This document shows, piece after piece, positions 17,293-26,216 of a DNA stretch of 64,000 bases. Made by a program: the position numbers and the translations under genes. The DNA is from Alphaproteobacteria bacterium UBA3612. Its GTDB lineage: Bacteria > Pseudomonadota > Alphaproteobacteria > Sphingomonadales > Sphingomonadaceae. Location: assembly GCA_002375465.1 (NCBI GenBank), contig DFLT01000004.1, positions 122,315 through 186,314 on the forward strand, written 5' to 3'. Numbering within the stretch: position 1 is the stretch's first letter; each line of letters opens with the position of its first letter. Under the pieces are notes generated by a model. That model was not told the DNA's origin. It saw nothing but the letters and a program-made list of their open reading frames with translations, and did no database searches.

Positions 17293-18789
17293 ATGTCCGC
17301 ACCCCGTCAGCAGGGCCGCAAAGCCCGGCTCGTTGCCCTCGCTGCTGTGTCATCCCTGGCGCTGTCCTCTTGCGTGGGCAATTTCGATCCAAACAACCCG
17401 CGCCAGATCAGTGCGTCCGAACGCCAGTCGGGCGCGCAGGCGCATCCACAGATCCTCGCCGAATTCGGTGGTGCCTATGATGGCCCGGGCACCGACATGG
17501 TGCAGCGCGTCGGGAAGCAGGTTTCGGTAGCATCCGGCCTCGCCACGACCGGCGAGGAATGTACCGTGACGCTGCTGGATAGCCAGGTCGTCAACGCCTT
17601 CGCTATCCCCGGCTGCTACACATATGTCACGCGTGGCCTGCTCGCGATAATGGAAAACGAGGCGCAGCTCGCCTCCGTCCTGGGCCATGAGGTCGGGCAC
17701 GTCGCTGCACAGCATTCGCAGAGGCGCCAGAACGCGGCCCTTGGCGCAGGATTGCTTTCCGTTCTGGCGGGTGTCCTGACCGGCTCCGGCCAATTGGCGC
17801 AGCTGGCGGGACAGGTGGGCCAGGTCGCCACGCTGAAATATTCGCGTGATCAGGAATATCAGTCTGACGATCTGGGCATCCGATATATGTCGGAGGCGGG
17901 GTATGATCCCTATGAATCCGCAGACATTCTGGCGTCGCTCGGGGAACAGTCTGCGCTGGAGGCCCGCATCCGCGGCCAGGATGAAGCGGCGCAGATTCCT
18001 GCCTGGTCGCGCTCTCACCCGCTCAGTTCCGACCGCGTCGCGCGTGCAAACCAAAAGGCTCAGGAAACCGGGCTGTCTCCCGATCAGCTGGAGGAGGGCA
18101 CAGCGCCCTTCATGAATGCGATCGACGGAATGCTTTATGGCGACTCGCCTACTCAGGGTTATGTTGACAAGCATCGCTTCCGGCATCCGCAATTGAAACT
18201 GGCGTTTGAAGTTCCGGACGGTTTTTATCTCAACAACAGCTCTCAGGCAGTTGTGGGAACCAGCGGATCTTCACAGACGCAGATCCAGTTCTCCGGCGGT
18301 CGCCTGGCTTCAGGCGCTAGTATCTCGAACCATGTGGATCAGGTGTTCCAGGGCCTTCTGGGGCAATCGGCGTCGCAGGCGCAGTTTACCAATGTGCAGA
18401 CCACGACGATCAATGGGATGTCGGCGGCCACGCGTCAGGCGCGCGTGCCGGTGCAGGGCGGTCAGGCAAATGTGACCGTCGTCGCATATCAATTCGATGC
18501 CAATACGGCCTATCACTTCATCTTCCTCAGCCCCGCGAACGCGGACGATTCGCGCATCGTCAGCCAGACGGCGCAAAGTTTCCGGAAGCTTTCGAATGCT
18601 GAGGCGGCGCAATTGCGACCTAAAATTATCGATGTTGTAACCGTGCAGCGCGGCGACACGATTTCTTCATTGGCAGCGCGCATGGCGTATGATGATTACA
18701 AGGTCGAACGCTTCCGCGTGCTCAACAGTCTGGGCGAAGGCGACCAGTTGCAAGCGGGGCAGCGGATGAAGATCGTCGTCAACGGCTAG
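17293..18789 (+). CDS. M48-family metalloprotease lipoprotein with C-terminal LysM domain
   Basis: Zinc metallopeptidase of 498 residues in the BepA/LoiP group that handles outer-membrane protein quality control. A signal peptide ends in the lipobox LALSSC. The zinc motif HEVGH is at about residues 132-136, with the third ligand region YSRDQEYQSDDLG downstream. A LysM peptidoglycan-binding domain (VQRGDTISSLAARM) closes the protein. GGGAGAG lies 8 nt before ATG 17293. It lies 62 nt after the mla operon, and the shared outer-membrane role suggests co-regulation. Confidence 0.92.
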   Translation: MSAPRQQGRKARLVALAAVSSLALSSCVGNFDPNNPRQISASERQSGAQAHPQILAEFGGAYDGPGTDMVQRVGKQVSVASGLATTGEECTVTLLDSQVVNAFAIPGCYTYVTRGLLAIMENEAQLASVLGHEVGHVAAQHSQRRQNAALGAGLLSVLAGVLTGSGQLAQLAGQVGQVATLKYSRDQEYQSDDLGIRYMSEAGYDPYESADILASLGEQSALEARIRGQDEAAQIPAWSRSHPLSSDRVARANQKAQETGLSPDQLEEGTAPFMNAIDGMLYGDSPTQGYVDKHRFRHPQLKLAFEVPDGFYLNNSSQAVVGTSGSSQTQIQFSGGRLASGASISNHVDQVFQGLLGQSASQAQFTNVQTTTINGMSAATRQARVPVQGGQANVTVVAYQFDANTAYHFIFLSPANADDSRIVSQTAQSFRKLSNAEAAQLRPKIIDVVTVQRGDTISSLAARMAYDDYKVERFRVLNSLGEGDQLQAGQRMKIVVNG

Positions 18790-18850
18790 AGATCGGGACG
18801 ACCGTTCAGGTGGGCAACGGGCCAGCGCCGTTGTAAACAGATGACAAAGA

Positions 18851-18884
18851 AAGGGGCGCCCGGTTATCCGGACGCCCCTTTTTT
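18851..18884 (+). terminator. Strong intrinsic terminator
   Basis: A GC-rich stem (AAGGGGCGCCCGG paired with CCGGACGCCCCTT around TTAT, with one C/A mismatch) is followed directly by TTTTTT. It ends the mla-M48 transcript and lies between that unit and the oppositely oriented pilin gene. Confidence 0.9.
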
Positions 18885-18940
18885 ATTTGGCCCCTAGGGT
18901 TCGATAATTCGCAGGGCGTTAAGGCCGTGCGTCTTCGCCC

Positions 18941-19114
18941 TTAGCTGCCAGCGTTGGTCATGGCGGAACTTGCGTTTGTCATGGTACCGCTGATCGAGCT
19001 GCCCAGGCTGCTCATGGCGGAAATTGCGGCGACGGCGATCAGGGCGGCAATCAGGCCGTACTCGATCGCGGTTGCGCCTTCTTCGTCGCGACGGAATTTA
19101 CGAATGAAAGACAT
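18941..19114 (-). CDS. Flp family type IVb pilin
   Basis: Small pilin precursor of 57 residues. The prepilin peptidase site is EEG/ATAIEYG, with the conserved Glu at +5 of the mature chain, followed by a hydrophobic helix (GLIAALIAVAAISAM) and a Ser/Thr/Asn-rich tail typical of Flp. A GGAGA sequence precedes ATG 19114. No tad/cpa assembly genes are in the window, so assembly must rely on a locus elsewhere. A second pilin gene lies 194 nt upstream. Confidence 0.92.
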   Translation of the reverse strand: MSFIRKFRRDEEGATAIEYGLIAALIAVAAISAMSSLGSSISGTMTNASSAMTNAGS

Positions 19115-19131
19115 CAGAGTTCTCCAACTGG

Positions 19132-19208
19132 TTAGTACGTACTAATTGTCTCCAACCCTGTCCTCGGCCGGGTCAGTACGTAAATCTATACGGACCCGCT
19201 CTTACGTA
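19132..19208. promoter_or_regulatory. Palindrome and TACGTA repeats upstream of the pilin gene
   Basis: A perfect 14-bp palindrome, TTAGTACGTACTAA (19132-19145), lies 17 nt before the pilin ATG. Two more TACGTA cores follow at 19177-19182 and 19203-19208. This fits an operator region for a dimeric regulator acting on the pilin gene. The regulator cannot be named from the sequence. Confidence 0.5.
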
Positions 19209-19308
19209 TCTCTTAACTCGGTTGGTTATTGAGAAGTTAATCTTGTTAGACATCGAATAGGCAGGAAATTTGGCGCTCGAACGCTCGTGTGCCCGGTCGA
19301 GCGGGGGT

Positions 19309-19485
19309 TCAGCCCATCCGGCTCGTCGTTTCGGTGCTGACGCGCCCCCACATGTTGAACAGGCCCTCACCAAATGAGTTGAAGCCGGCGATCGCCGCAA
19401 TGCAGATCAGAGCTGCCAGCAGGCCATATTCGATGGCGGTGGCACCGGAATCGTCACCTGTCAGTCTTCTTAGAACGCGCCGCAT
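19309..19485 (-). CDS. Flp family type IVb pilin, second copy
   Basis: Pilin precursor of 58 residues with the processing site DDSG/ATAIEYG and the helix GLLAALICIAAIAGF. The tail differs from the downstream copy (GEGLFNMWGRVSTETT), so the two are diverged paralogues, not a recent duplication. ATG 19485 is chosen because GGAGG lies a few nucleotides upstream; the frame is open to 19527 but lacks a ribosome-binding site there. Confidence 0.9.
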   Translation of the reverse strand: MRRVLRRLTGDDSGATAIEYGLLAALICIAAIAGFNSFGEGLFNMWGRVSTETTSRMG

Positions 19486-19586
19486 GGAGCCTCCGGGGGG
19501 AATGGTCCGAACATTCGCCACAGCCATATTGCGCGTTTCTTAATATTCCTTTGGCCTTGAGGGTGGTGCTTGCGTTAAGCATAGGC

Positions 19587-19994
19587 ATGCCCGAACTTCC
19601 GACAGTCCTGGTCAGCGCAGCCGCGCTGATAGATCGCGATGGTCGTGTGCTGCTGTGCCAGCGCCCGCCGGGAAAGCATTTGGCCGGTACATGGGAATTT
19701 CCGGGAGGAAAGGTCGAAGCCACCGAAACGCCAGAGGCTGCGCTGATCCGCGAATTGTCCGAGGAACTGGGTGTCAACACGCAGGAATCCTGTCTTGCCC
19801 CGACAGGGTTCGCCAGTCATCGCTATGACAGTTTCCACCTTATCCTGCTATTGTTCGCGTGCCGCAAATGGACGGGGACGCCGCGCGGGCTAGAGGGGCA
19901 GGCGCTGCAATGGGCGCGTGTGCCGCAGATGTTCTCGCTCGACATGCCGCCCGCGGATCGGCCGCTGCTCGGCATATTGGACGCGCTGATCTAG
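19587..19994 (+). CDS. mutT: 8-oxo-dGTP diphosphatase (MutT)
   Basis: Nudix hydrolase of 135 residues that cleans 8-oxo-dGTP from the nucleotide pool. The Nudix box is complete (GGKVEATETPEAALIRELSE followed by ELG). Length and the N-terminal VSAAALIDRDGRVLLCQRP fit MutT. The frame is open from 19551 with non-ATG starts; ATG 19587 gives the usual N terminus, though its ribosome-binding site is weak. Its stop overlaps the stop of the convergent EVE gene within the shared CTAG. Confidence 0.9.
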   Translation: MPELPTVLVSAAALIDRDGRVLLCQRPPGKHLAGTWEFPGGKVEATETPEAALIRELSEELGVNTQESCLAPTGFASHRYDSFHLILLLFACRKWTGTPRGLEGQALQWARVPQMFSLDMPPADRPLLGILDALI

Positions 19995-20392
19995 GCCGTC
20001 GCCAATTCCAACAGAATGTCCCACTGCTGTTCGCTTACCGGCATAACGGACAAGCGAGACTGACGGACGAGGGCCAGATCGTCCAGCCTCCCATCGGCCT
20101 TTACCTGTTTCAGTGTGACGGGCGCGGGCATGTCGCGCTCTGTCTTCAGGTCTACCAGACCCGATTTCGGATCATCGACATCGTCATAGAATTCGCGCGC
20201 GACCGAACAGATGCCTACGATCTCCAGCCCTTTGTTCGAATGATAGAACATGACCTCGTCGCCCTTTTTCATGGCGCGCATATTATTCAGCGCCTGCGGC
20301 GAGCGGACGCCATCCCAGGACTCGACCCCCTTCTTTTTCTGGTCGTCCCAGCTCCATTTGAAGGGTTCCGATTTTACCAGCCATTTCGCCAT
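19991..20392 (-). CDS. EVE domain-containing protein
   Basis: Single EVE domain of 133 residues starting MAKWLVKSEPFKWSWDD, with WDGVRSPQALNNMRAMKKGD and FYHSNKGLEIVG. EVE proteins are PUA-like readers thought to bind modified bases in DNA or RNA; the human homologue is THYN1. The start ATG 20392 overlaps the stop of the maleylacetoacetate isomerase gene (TGATG). The open frame upstream of this lies inside that gene. Confidence 0.9.
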   Translation of the reverse strand: MAKWLVKSEPFKWSWDDQKKKGVESWDGVRSPQALNNMRAMKKGDEVMFYHSNKGLEIVGICSVAREFYDDVDDPKSGLVDLKTERDMPAPVTLKQVKADGRLDDLALVRQSRLSVMPVSEQQWDILLELATA

Positions 20393-21036
20393 CAGCTCGC
20401 ATCCTCCTGCGCTTCCGGGCGGGCGGCCTGAAAGGCGTCCAACTGCATCAGGCGCTTGTCCATCTCGACGAGCGCCGGATAGGGCTCCAAGTTCATGCGG
20501 AACCGCCGTGCATTGTACATTTGCGGCGACAGGCACACATCCGCCAGTGTCACGGTATCGCCGAACAAATATGGTCCCTTTGACGCGCTCGCCAGTTCCT
20601 CCAGCGGTCGCAGCCCAGTATCGATCCAATGGTGATACCAGGCGTTCAGGGCGTCCTCCTCCTGGCTCAGGTCGTTTTTTAGATAACGCAAAACGCTTAT
20701 ATTATTCAGCGGGTGCACGTCGCACGCGATGATCTGCGCTGCTGCGCGAATATGCCCACGGCGGGCGGCGTCACCCGGCAGGATCGAGGGTTCCGGGTGG
20801 CGTTCCTCCAGATATTCGCAGATGGCAAGGCTCTGGTTCAGGCCGGTGTCGCCGTCGATCAGATAGGGCACGCGACCGTGCGGGTTCAACATCTTGAACC
20901 CGACGCCGGACTGGGCGCCCGCCGCCAGGTTGATGCTTTTCTGTTCGTACTCCAGCCCCTTCAGGTTCAGAACGATACGTACCCGATAGGCAGCGGAGGA
21001 GCGCCAATAATCGTAAAGAAGCCGATCGCCACTCAT
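20392..21036 (-). CDS. maiA: Maleylacetoacetate isomerase (zeta-class GST)
   Basis: Glutathione-dependent isomerase of 214 residues that converts maleylacetoacetate to fumarylacetoacetate in homogentisate (tyrosine/phenylalanine) catabolism. The zeta-class motif SSAAYRVRIVLNLKG is present; its Ser pair binds glutathione. NPHGRVPYLIDGD holds the cis-Pro. It overlaps the fumarylacetoacetase-family gene by 4 nt, which supports the pathway assignment. Confidence 0.92.
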   Translation of the reverse strand: MSGDRLLYDYWRSSAAYRVRIVLNLKGLEYEQKSINLAAGAQSGVGFKMLNPHGRVPYLIDGDTGLNQSLAICEYLEERHPEPSILPGDAARRGHIRAAAQIIACDVHPLNNISVLRYLKNDLSQEEDALNAWYHHWIDTGLRPLEELASASKGPYLFGDTVTLADVCLSPQMYNARRFRMNLEPYPALVEMDKRLMQLDAFQAARPEAQEDAS

Positions 21037-22064
21037 TGGCCGCCCATTGCGCTCGTTTCCAGGGGGACGACGTTCTGCTCTATAGTGCCGAATATCGGCT
21101 TGCCGTCGTCGCCATCCACCCAGATGCGTACCGTGTCGCCGATCTTCATGAATTCGGTGGCTGGCTTACCGTTGGCAATGGTTTCCACCATGCGCTGTTC
21201 GGCGATGCAGCTATAGCCCTTGCCGCCATCGGCGACCGGCCGACCGGGGGAATTGTCGGGATCGCGGTTGGATACCGTACCCGATCCGACGATGGTTCCG
21301 GCACACAGGCTCCGCGTCTTCGCCAGATGGGCGATCAGGACGCCCATGTCGAATGTCATTTCCTCGCCCGCCTCGGCACGGCCAAAGGGACGACCATTAT
21401 AATCGACCTTCAGTGCGTGGTGCAGTTTCCCGTCTTTCCAAGTATCGCCGAGCTCGTCCGGCGTTACGAAAACGGGCGACATGGCGCTGGCGGGCTTCGA
21501 CTGGACGAAACCGAACCCCTTGCCCAGTTCGGCGGGGATCAGGTTACGCAACGACACATCGTTGGTCAGGCCGATCAGCGCCACATGATCCAGCGCCCTT
21601 GCGGGGGTAATTCCCTGGGGCACGTCCGTCGTGACGACGACGACTTCCGCCTCCATGTCCAGGCCCCATTCCTCGTCCGCCAGGGGGATCGGATCGCGTG
21701 CAGCCAGAAAGCCATCGCTGCCGCCCTGGTACATCAGGGGGTCGGTCCAGAATGTTTCGGGCATCTGTGCGCCGCGTGCCTGGCGGACCAGTTCGACATG
21801 GTTCACATAGGCTGAACCATCCGCCCATTGATAGGCGCGGGGCAGGGGGGCATCGGCTTCGCGTTCGTGGAAACGTTCGCGCGGGATGGCCTCATGCTCC
21901 AGATCCTCCGCCAGCTTTTCCAGCTGTGGCCGGGTTTCATCCCAGCTGTCCAGCGCCTGCTGCAGTGTCGGCGCTATGTGAGTGGCGTCTGCATACCAGG
22001 CCAAATCGCGGGAAACGATCACCAGGCGTCCGTCCCGTCCCTGCTTCAAACTTGCGAGCTTCAT
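21033..22064 (-). CDS. Fumarylacetoacetate hydrolase family protein
   Basis: FAH-fold hydrolase of 343 residues acting after maleylacetoacetate isomerase to give fumarate and acetoacetate. The metal site shows as EWGLDMEAEVVVV with DVSLRNLIP downstream, and the catalytic loop region includes FGFVQSKP. It is shorter than eukaryotic FAH (about 420) but matches the bacterial type paired with maiA. The upstream enzymes (hmgA, hpd) are not in the window. It is first in a FAH-maiA-EVE transcription unit. Confidence 0.88.
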   Translation of the reverse strand: MKLASLKQGRDGRLVIVSRDLAWYADATHIAPTLQQALDSWDETRPQLEKLAEDLEHEAIPRERFHEREADAPLPRAYQWADGSAYVNHVELVRQARGAQMPETFWTDPLMYQGGSDGFLAARDPIPLADEEWGLDMEAEVVVVTTDVPQGITPARALDHVALIGLTNDVSLRNLIPAELGKGFGFVQSKPASAMSPVFVTPDELGDTWKDGKLHHALKVDYNGRPFGRAEAGEEMTFDMGVLIAHLAKTRSLCAGTIVGSGTVSNRDPDNSPGRPVADGGKGYSCIAEQRMVETIANGKPATEFMKIGDTVRIWVDGDDGKPIFGTIEQNVVPLETSAMGGQ

Positions 22065-22299
22065 TCGCTATCCCCTCCGGCAAGAATTCGATGTTCTGGG
22101 CTTTGACGGCCATTATCGGCTCAGCCTAGCACCCGTTTTCATACAACGCACGTCACCACCTGTCGGCACCGACACATATGCGCAAACTACACGTCCACCT
22201 TACCTTGGAGCAATTAGTTTCATTTGTCACCACTTGCATCGCCTAAGGTGAATCTCACGCCGATCGGGAACTGCGGTGAGGCTCCGGCGCTATTCCTGC

Positions 22300-23301
22300 A
22301 TGGCAACGCTCGGCGATTGGATCAAACCTCACCCCACCGGAATTTACGTGGAGCCGGGCGATTTCTGGATCGACCCGTCGGAGGCGCAGCCGATGGCTGT
22401 CGTGACGCATGGCCATGCGGATCATGCGCGGTCCGGCCACGGGCATGTGCTGGCGACGCCTGAGACCCTGGCGATCATGGAAACGCGCTACGGTACCTAT
22501 CCTGCTGCAACTCCTGCGGAGATGGGGGAGGTGCAGCGGATCGGCGAGGTGGACGTCAGCCTGGTGCCGGCAGGTCATGTCCTCGGCTCCGCGCAGATTG
22601 TCATGGATTATCGCGGAGAACGGATCGTCGCATCCGGCGATTATAAGCGGCGCCCCGATCCGACCTGCGCGCCGTTTCAGCCAGTCCCCTGCGACGTTTT
22701 CATAACGGAGGCGACATTTGGCCTGCCCGTCTTTCGCCACCCGGATACCGAGGAGGAGGTGCGAAAGGCACTGGATGCCCTTCACGCAAATCCTGAGCGC
22801 TGCGTCCTGGTCGGCGCTTATGCGCTCGGAAAGGCGCAGCGAGTCATCCGCCATTTACGGGATCTGGGTCATGACGATCCGATCTACATCCATGGCGCGC
22901 AGGAGCGGCTTTGCACGCTCTATCAGGATCTGGGCGTGAATCTTGGCCCGCTTGTTCTGGCGACGGGCAAAAAGAAGGACGAATTGAAAGGCAGGATCAT
23001 CGTCTGTCCACCCGGTGCGCTGAACGATCGCTGGTCCAGACGCCTGCCCGATCCGATCACCGCCATGGCATCAGGGTGGATGCGTATTCGCCAGCGCGCG
23101 CGGCAGCGCAATGTCGAGCTGCCGCTTATCATTTCGGATCACGCCGATTGGGACGAACTGACCGAGACGATATTGGAAATCGCGCCGAAGGAGGTGTGGG
23201 TCACTCACGGGCGGGAGGACGCGCTGCTGCACTGGTGCATGACGCGCCAGATAAGGGCGCGGGCGCTCAGCCTTGTGGGACGGGAGGACGAAGATGACTA
23301 G
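22300..23301 (+). CDS. Ligase-associated DNA exonuclease (beta-lactamase/beta-CASP fold)
   Basis: Predicted metallo-beta-lactamase-fold nuclease of 334 residues, of the family that travels with bacterial ATP-dependent DNA ligases. The metal motif is THGHADHARSGH, with GHVLGSAQI and ASGDYKRRPDPT carrying later ligands. ATG 22300 is preferred; a GTG at 22276 would add 8 residues. In most alphaproteobacteria this gene is directly followed by the ligase; here a histidine kinase gene separates them. The 235-nt gap to the divergent FAH gene shows no gene. Confidence 0.9.
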   Translation: MATLGDWIKPHPTGIYVEPGDFWIDPSEAQPMAVVTHGHADHARSGHGHVLATPETLAIMETRYGTYPAATPAEMGEVQRIGEVDVSLVPAGHVLGSAQIVMDYRGERIVASGDYKRRPDPTCAPFQPVPCDVFITEATFGLPVFRHPDTEEEVRKALDALHANPERCVLVGAYALGKAQRVIRHLRDLGHDDPIYIHGAQERLCTLYQDLGVNLGPLVLATGKKKDELKGRIIVCPPGALNDRWSRRLPDPITAMASGWMRIRQRARQRNVELPLIISDHADWDELTETILEIAPKEVWVTHGREDALLHWCMTRQIRARALSLVGREDEDD

Positions 23302-23414
23302 TCCTTGCGCGCGGTTCCGACTAGGATAGTTGCTGGACTTGCAAGGGGTTGCGGTATGTTAATCGCGGGGGTGGCGATGTTTCTGAACTTTTTGACTGGT
23401 CTTGAACCCGCCTG

Positions 23415-24440
23415 ATGAAGCGGGTTGGTGAACTAGATATCCCGGATCGCTTCGCGCCCCGGGTTCCCGTGGTGGTTACGCAAATCCTCGTTGCGGTCGC
23501 GGCCACGGCAATGGCGTTCGCCGTCCGCGAAAGCAGTGACCTTGTCATGCCCACCGCCGGCCCGTTTGCCCTGATCTTTCCGTCGGTTCTTTTCGCCGCT
23601 TTGTTTGCACGCTGGTTGTCCGGTCTCCTCGCTCTCATCATGTGCGTAGTGTTCGTTTGGTATTTCGTTTTGCCCGTGCAGGGCAGCTTTACCCTAGAGG
23701 ATCCGTGGAATCCGCTGCGCGTGGCGGTGAATGTCGTTTCCGGCGGGCTGATCCTGATCCTTGCGGAAGTCTTTCGCCGCGCTGTGCGTCGCGCCGTTCA
23801 GGAACGCACCGACGCACTGGAAAAGCGCGACCTCTACCTTCGCGAATTCGACCATCGGGTAAAGAACAGTTTCAGCATGATCGTTTCGCTGCTGGAATTG
23901 CAGCGGCGGGAACTGGACGATGATGACCCCGCCGCCGATGCACTGGGCAAGGCCGCGATGCGTGTCGGCAGTTTCGCCCGTGCGCATCAGTCGCTCTATC
24001 GCGGCGATGGCTTGCCCGACCGCGTCGATATGAAGAGCTATATGGAGGAGCTTTGCACTTCCCTTGAGGCGAGCCTGACCCTGCCGGAGGGCATCGTTTT
24101 CCAATGCTCGGCGGAGCAGATATGGCTGCCGCGCGACAGGGCTATTGCGGTAGGACTGATCCTGAACGAGCTTGCGACAAATGCGGCGAAATATGCGTTC
24201 GTGGGGCGGGAGACCGGACGCATAGAAATCGTGTTCCGGGAAAATGAGGACAGGGAGATCTGCCTGGTGATGACCGACGACGGCGTCGGCATCCAGGATG
24301 AAGAGAGCGGCGGCGGCGGCGGCCTGGGCCAGCGCCTGATCGACGCCTTCGCGCGGGAAGCGCAGGCGACACTCTTCCAGGAAAGCTCCGCCCGCGGCAC
24401 CCGCTTCGTTCTCACTCTCGCGCCGGAGCGGGAGGAATAA
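23415..24440 (+). CDS. Membrane sensor histidine kinase, HWE/HisKA_2 (HRxxN) type
   Basis: A 341-residue kinase. Four membrane helices in residues 18-118 resemble the KdpD-type DUF4118 sensor region. The phosphoacceptor box is EFDHRVKNSFSMI (His147), the HRxxN type. The ATPase domain looks intact, with N-box LNELATNAAKYAF, DDGVGI and GGGGGLGQRLI. No response regulator is adjacent. In Sphingomonas melonis, HRxxN kinases (the Pak proteins) feed PhyR and SdrG in the general stress response. A similar role is plausible here but is inference. Confidence 0.9.
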   Translation: MKRVGELDIPDRFAPRVPVVVTQILVAVAATAMAFAVRESSDLVMPTAGPFALIFPSVLFAALFARWLSGLLALIMCVVFVWYFVLPVQGSFTLEDPWNPLRVAVNVVSGGLILILAEVFRRAVRRAVQERTDALEKRDLYLREFDHRVKNSFSMIVSLLELQRRELDDDDPAADALGKAAMRVGSFARAHQSLYRGDGLPDRVDMKSYMEELCTSLEASLTLPEGIVFQCSAEQIWLPRDRAIAVGLILNELATNAAKYAFVGRETGRIEIVFRENEDREICLVMTDDGVGIQDEESGGGGGLGQRLIDAFAREAQATLFQESSARGTRFVLTLAPEREE

Positions 24441-24564
24441 GCGCGGCGGAAACGAAGCGGCGTTTCACGCATTGATCGGCGGTGAAAAGAAAACGACCCG
24501 ACCGCCTTACCAGCCACCTCACGACGAATACCCGGACTGACGGTATTTGCGGATCCACGTCGGC

Positions 24565-26151
24565 GTGAAGTCCTTTGCGGACCTTCTGGAGCGCTTGGTC
24601 TATACGAGATCGCGTAACGCCAAGATAAAGTTGATCGCCGATTATCTGCGCGGCAGCCCCGACCCAGATCGCGGTTGGGCGCTTGCCGCCCTTACCGGCG
24701 ATCTGGATTTCCGTTCCGTAAAGGCAGGCCTTATCAAGACGCTGACAGAACAGCGTGTCGATCCGGTGCTTTTCAAGATGAGCCGGGCCTATGTCGGCGA
24801 CATGGCCGAGACCGTCAGCCTGCTGTGGGAGCCGCCGCCGGGGGAGCAGGCGCAGGTGGAGGATGTGCGCCTGGCGGAGGTCGTTGACCGGCTGATGCAC
24901 CTTGGCCGCGCCGAAGCCCCTGCCGCGATGGCGCATTATCTCGATGTGCTCAATCCCAGCGAACGTTTCGCGCTGATAAAACTGGCGACCGGCGCATTGA
25001 GGATCGGCGTGTCGGCGCGTCTGGCAAAAACCGCTCTGGCGCAGGCGTTCGATCTCGACGTCGACGCGGTTGAGGAGGTCTGGCATGGCCTGGCGCCCCC
25101 CTATCCGGAACTGTTCGACTGGGGGGAAGGGCGGACAGCGCAGCCGACGCACGAGGATATTCCCGTCTTTCGCCCTTTCATGCTCGCGCACCCGCTTGAG
25201 GATCTGCAGGTCGACCTCGCCGATTATGTGGCGGAGTGGAAATGGGACGGCATTCGGGTGCAGCTCAACCATGTAAAGGGCGACACGAAGCTGTTCAGCC
25301 GCACCGGCGACGATGTGACCGGCAGCTTTCCGGACGTGGCGGAGGCGTTCACCGAACATGGTGTGATCGACGGAGAACTGCTGGTCCGGGGCGAGGCTCA
25401 GGGCGGTGTGGAGGGCGGCGCAGCCAGCTTCAACGCGCTGCAACAGCGACTAGGCCGCAAGACAGTGACGAAAAAGATGCTGGCAGAGGCCCCGGCCTTT
25501 GTGCGCGCCTATGACATTCTTTTCGACGGCGCAGAGGATTTGCGGGATCTGCCGTGGACGGCGCGGCGGGAGCGGTTGGAGGCATTCGTGGCGCGGCTGC
25601 CGTCCGACCGGTTCGACATATCCGCAGTCGTGGCTGCCGATCATTTCGAGCATCTGTCCACCATTCGCGAGCGCGCGCGCGATGCCGCCATAGAGGGCCT
25701 GATGCTGAAGCGCCGCGACAGCCGCTATGTCGCGGGCCGAAAGACCGGTCTGTGGTACAAATGGAAGCGCGATCCCCTGCTGGCCGACTGTGTGATGATG
25801 TATGCACAGCGCGGCTCTGGACGGCGCTCTTCTTTTTTCAGCGACTATACGTTCGGATGCTGGACGGAGGAGGGCGAGCTTGTCCCTGTGGGCAAGGCTT
25901 ATTCCGGCATTACCGACGAGGAGTTGCGGCAACTCGACAAATTTGTGCGCGGGAACACGATCGCCCGCTTCGGCCCGGTCAGGGAAGTGGAAAAAAGCTT
26001 CGTTCTGGAAATCGCCTTTGACAGCATTCACCACTCGACCCGTCACAAGAGCGGCATCGCCATGCGATTTCCCCGCATCCATCGCCTGCGCACCGACAAG
26101 CCTGCGGAGGAGGCGGACAAGGTCGCTACCTTGGAAGCGATGATCGTCTGA
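24565..26151 (+). CDS. ATP-dependent DNA ligase (cisplatin-damage-response type)
   Basis: ATP-dependent ligase of about 528 residues. The adenylation motif is EWKWDGIRVQL (nucleotidyl Lys in K-x-D-G), followed by FSRTGDDVTGSF, DGELLVRG, EGLMLKRRDS and WYKWKRDP. The N-terminal domain (about 1-190) is helical. The start is uncertain: GTG 24565 gives the typical KSFADLLERLVYT opening and TTG 24547 is the alternative. It belongs to the damage-response group encoded with an exonuclease, a DEXH helicase and the nuclease PdeM. Only the exonuclease is nearby. Confidence 0.9.
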   Translation: MKSFADLLERLVYTRSRNAKIKLIADYLRGSPDPDRGWALAALTGDLDFRSVKAGLIKTLTEQRVDPVLFKMSRAYVGDMAETVSLLWEPPPGEQAQVEDVRLAEVVDRLMHLGRAEAPAAMAHYLDVLNPSERFALIKLATGALRIGVSARLAKTALAQAFDLDVDAVEEVWHGLAPPYPELFDWGEGRTAQPTHEDIPVFRPFMLAHPLEDLQVDLADYVAEWKWDGIRVQLNHVKGDTKLFSRTGDDVTGSFPDVAEAFTEHGVIDGELLVRGEAQGGVEGGAASFNALQQRLGRKTVTKKMLAEAPAFVRAYDILFDGAEDLRDLPWTARRERLEAFVARLPSDRFDISAVVAADHFEHLSTIRERARDAAIEGLMLKRRDSRYVAGRKTGLWYKWKRDPLLADCVMMYAQRGSGRRSSFFSDYTFGCWTEEGELVPVGKAYSGITDEELRQLDKFVRGNTIARFGPVREVEKSFVLEIAFDSIHHSTRHKSGIAMRFPRIHRLRTDKPAEEADKVATLEAMIV

Positions 26152-26216
26152 TCTGCGGAGAAGTCCAAGCGCAACTTCCCCTTTCCGCCGACAGCCCGGA
26201 GTCCTACGTCGTCCCG

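Noticed and set aside
19213..19240. TTAA pair before the pilin gene as a CtrA site
   Set aside because: The two TTAA elements are 20 nt apart. The CtrA full site needs 7.
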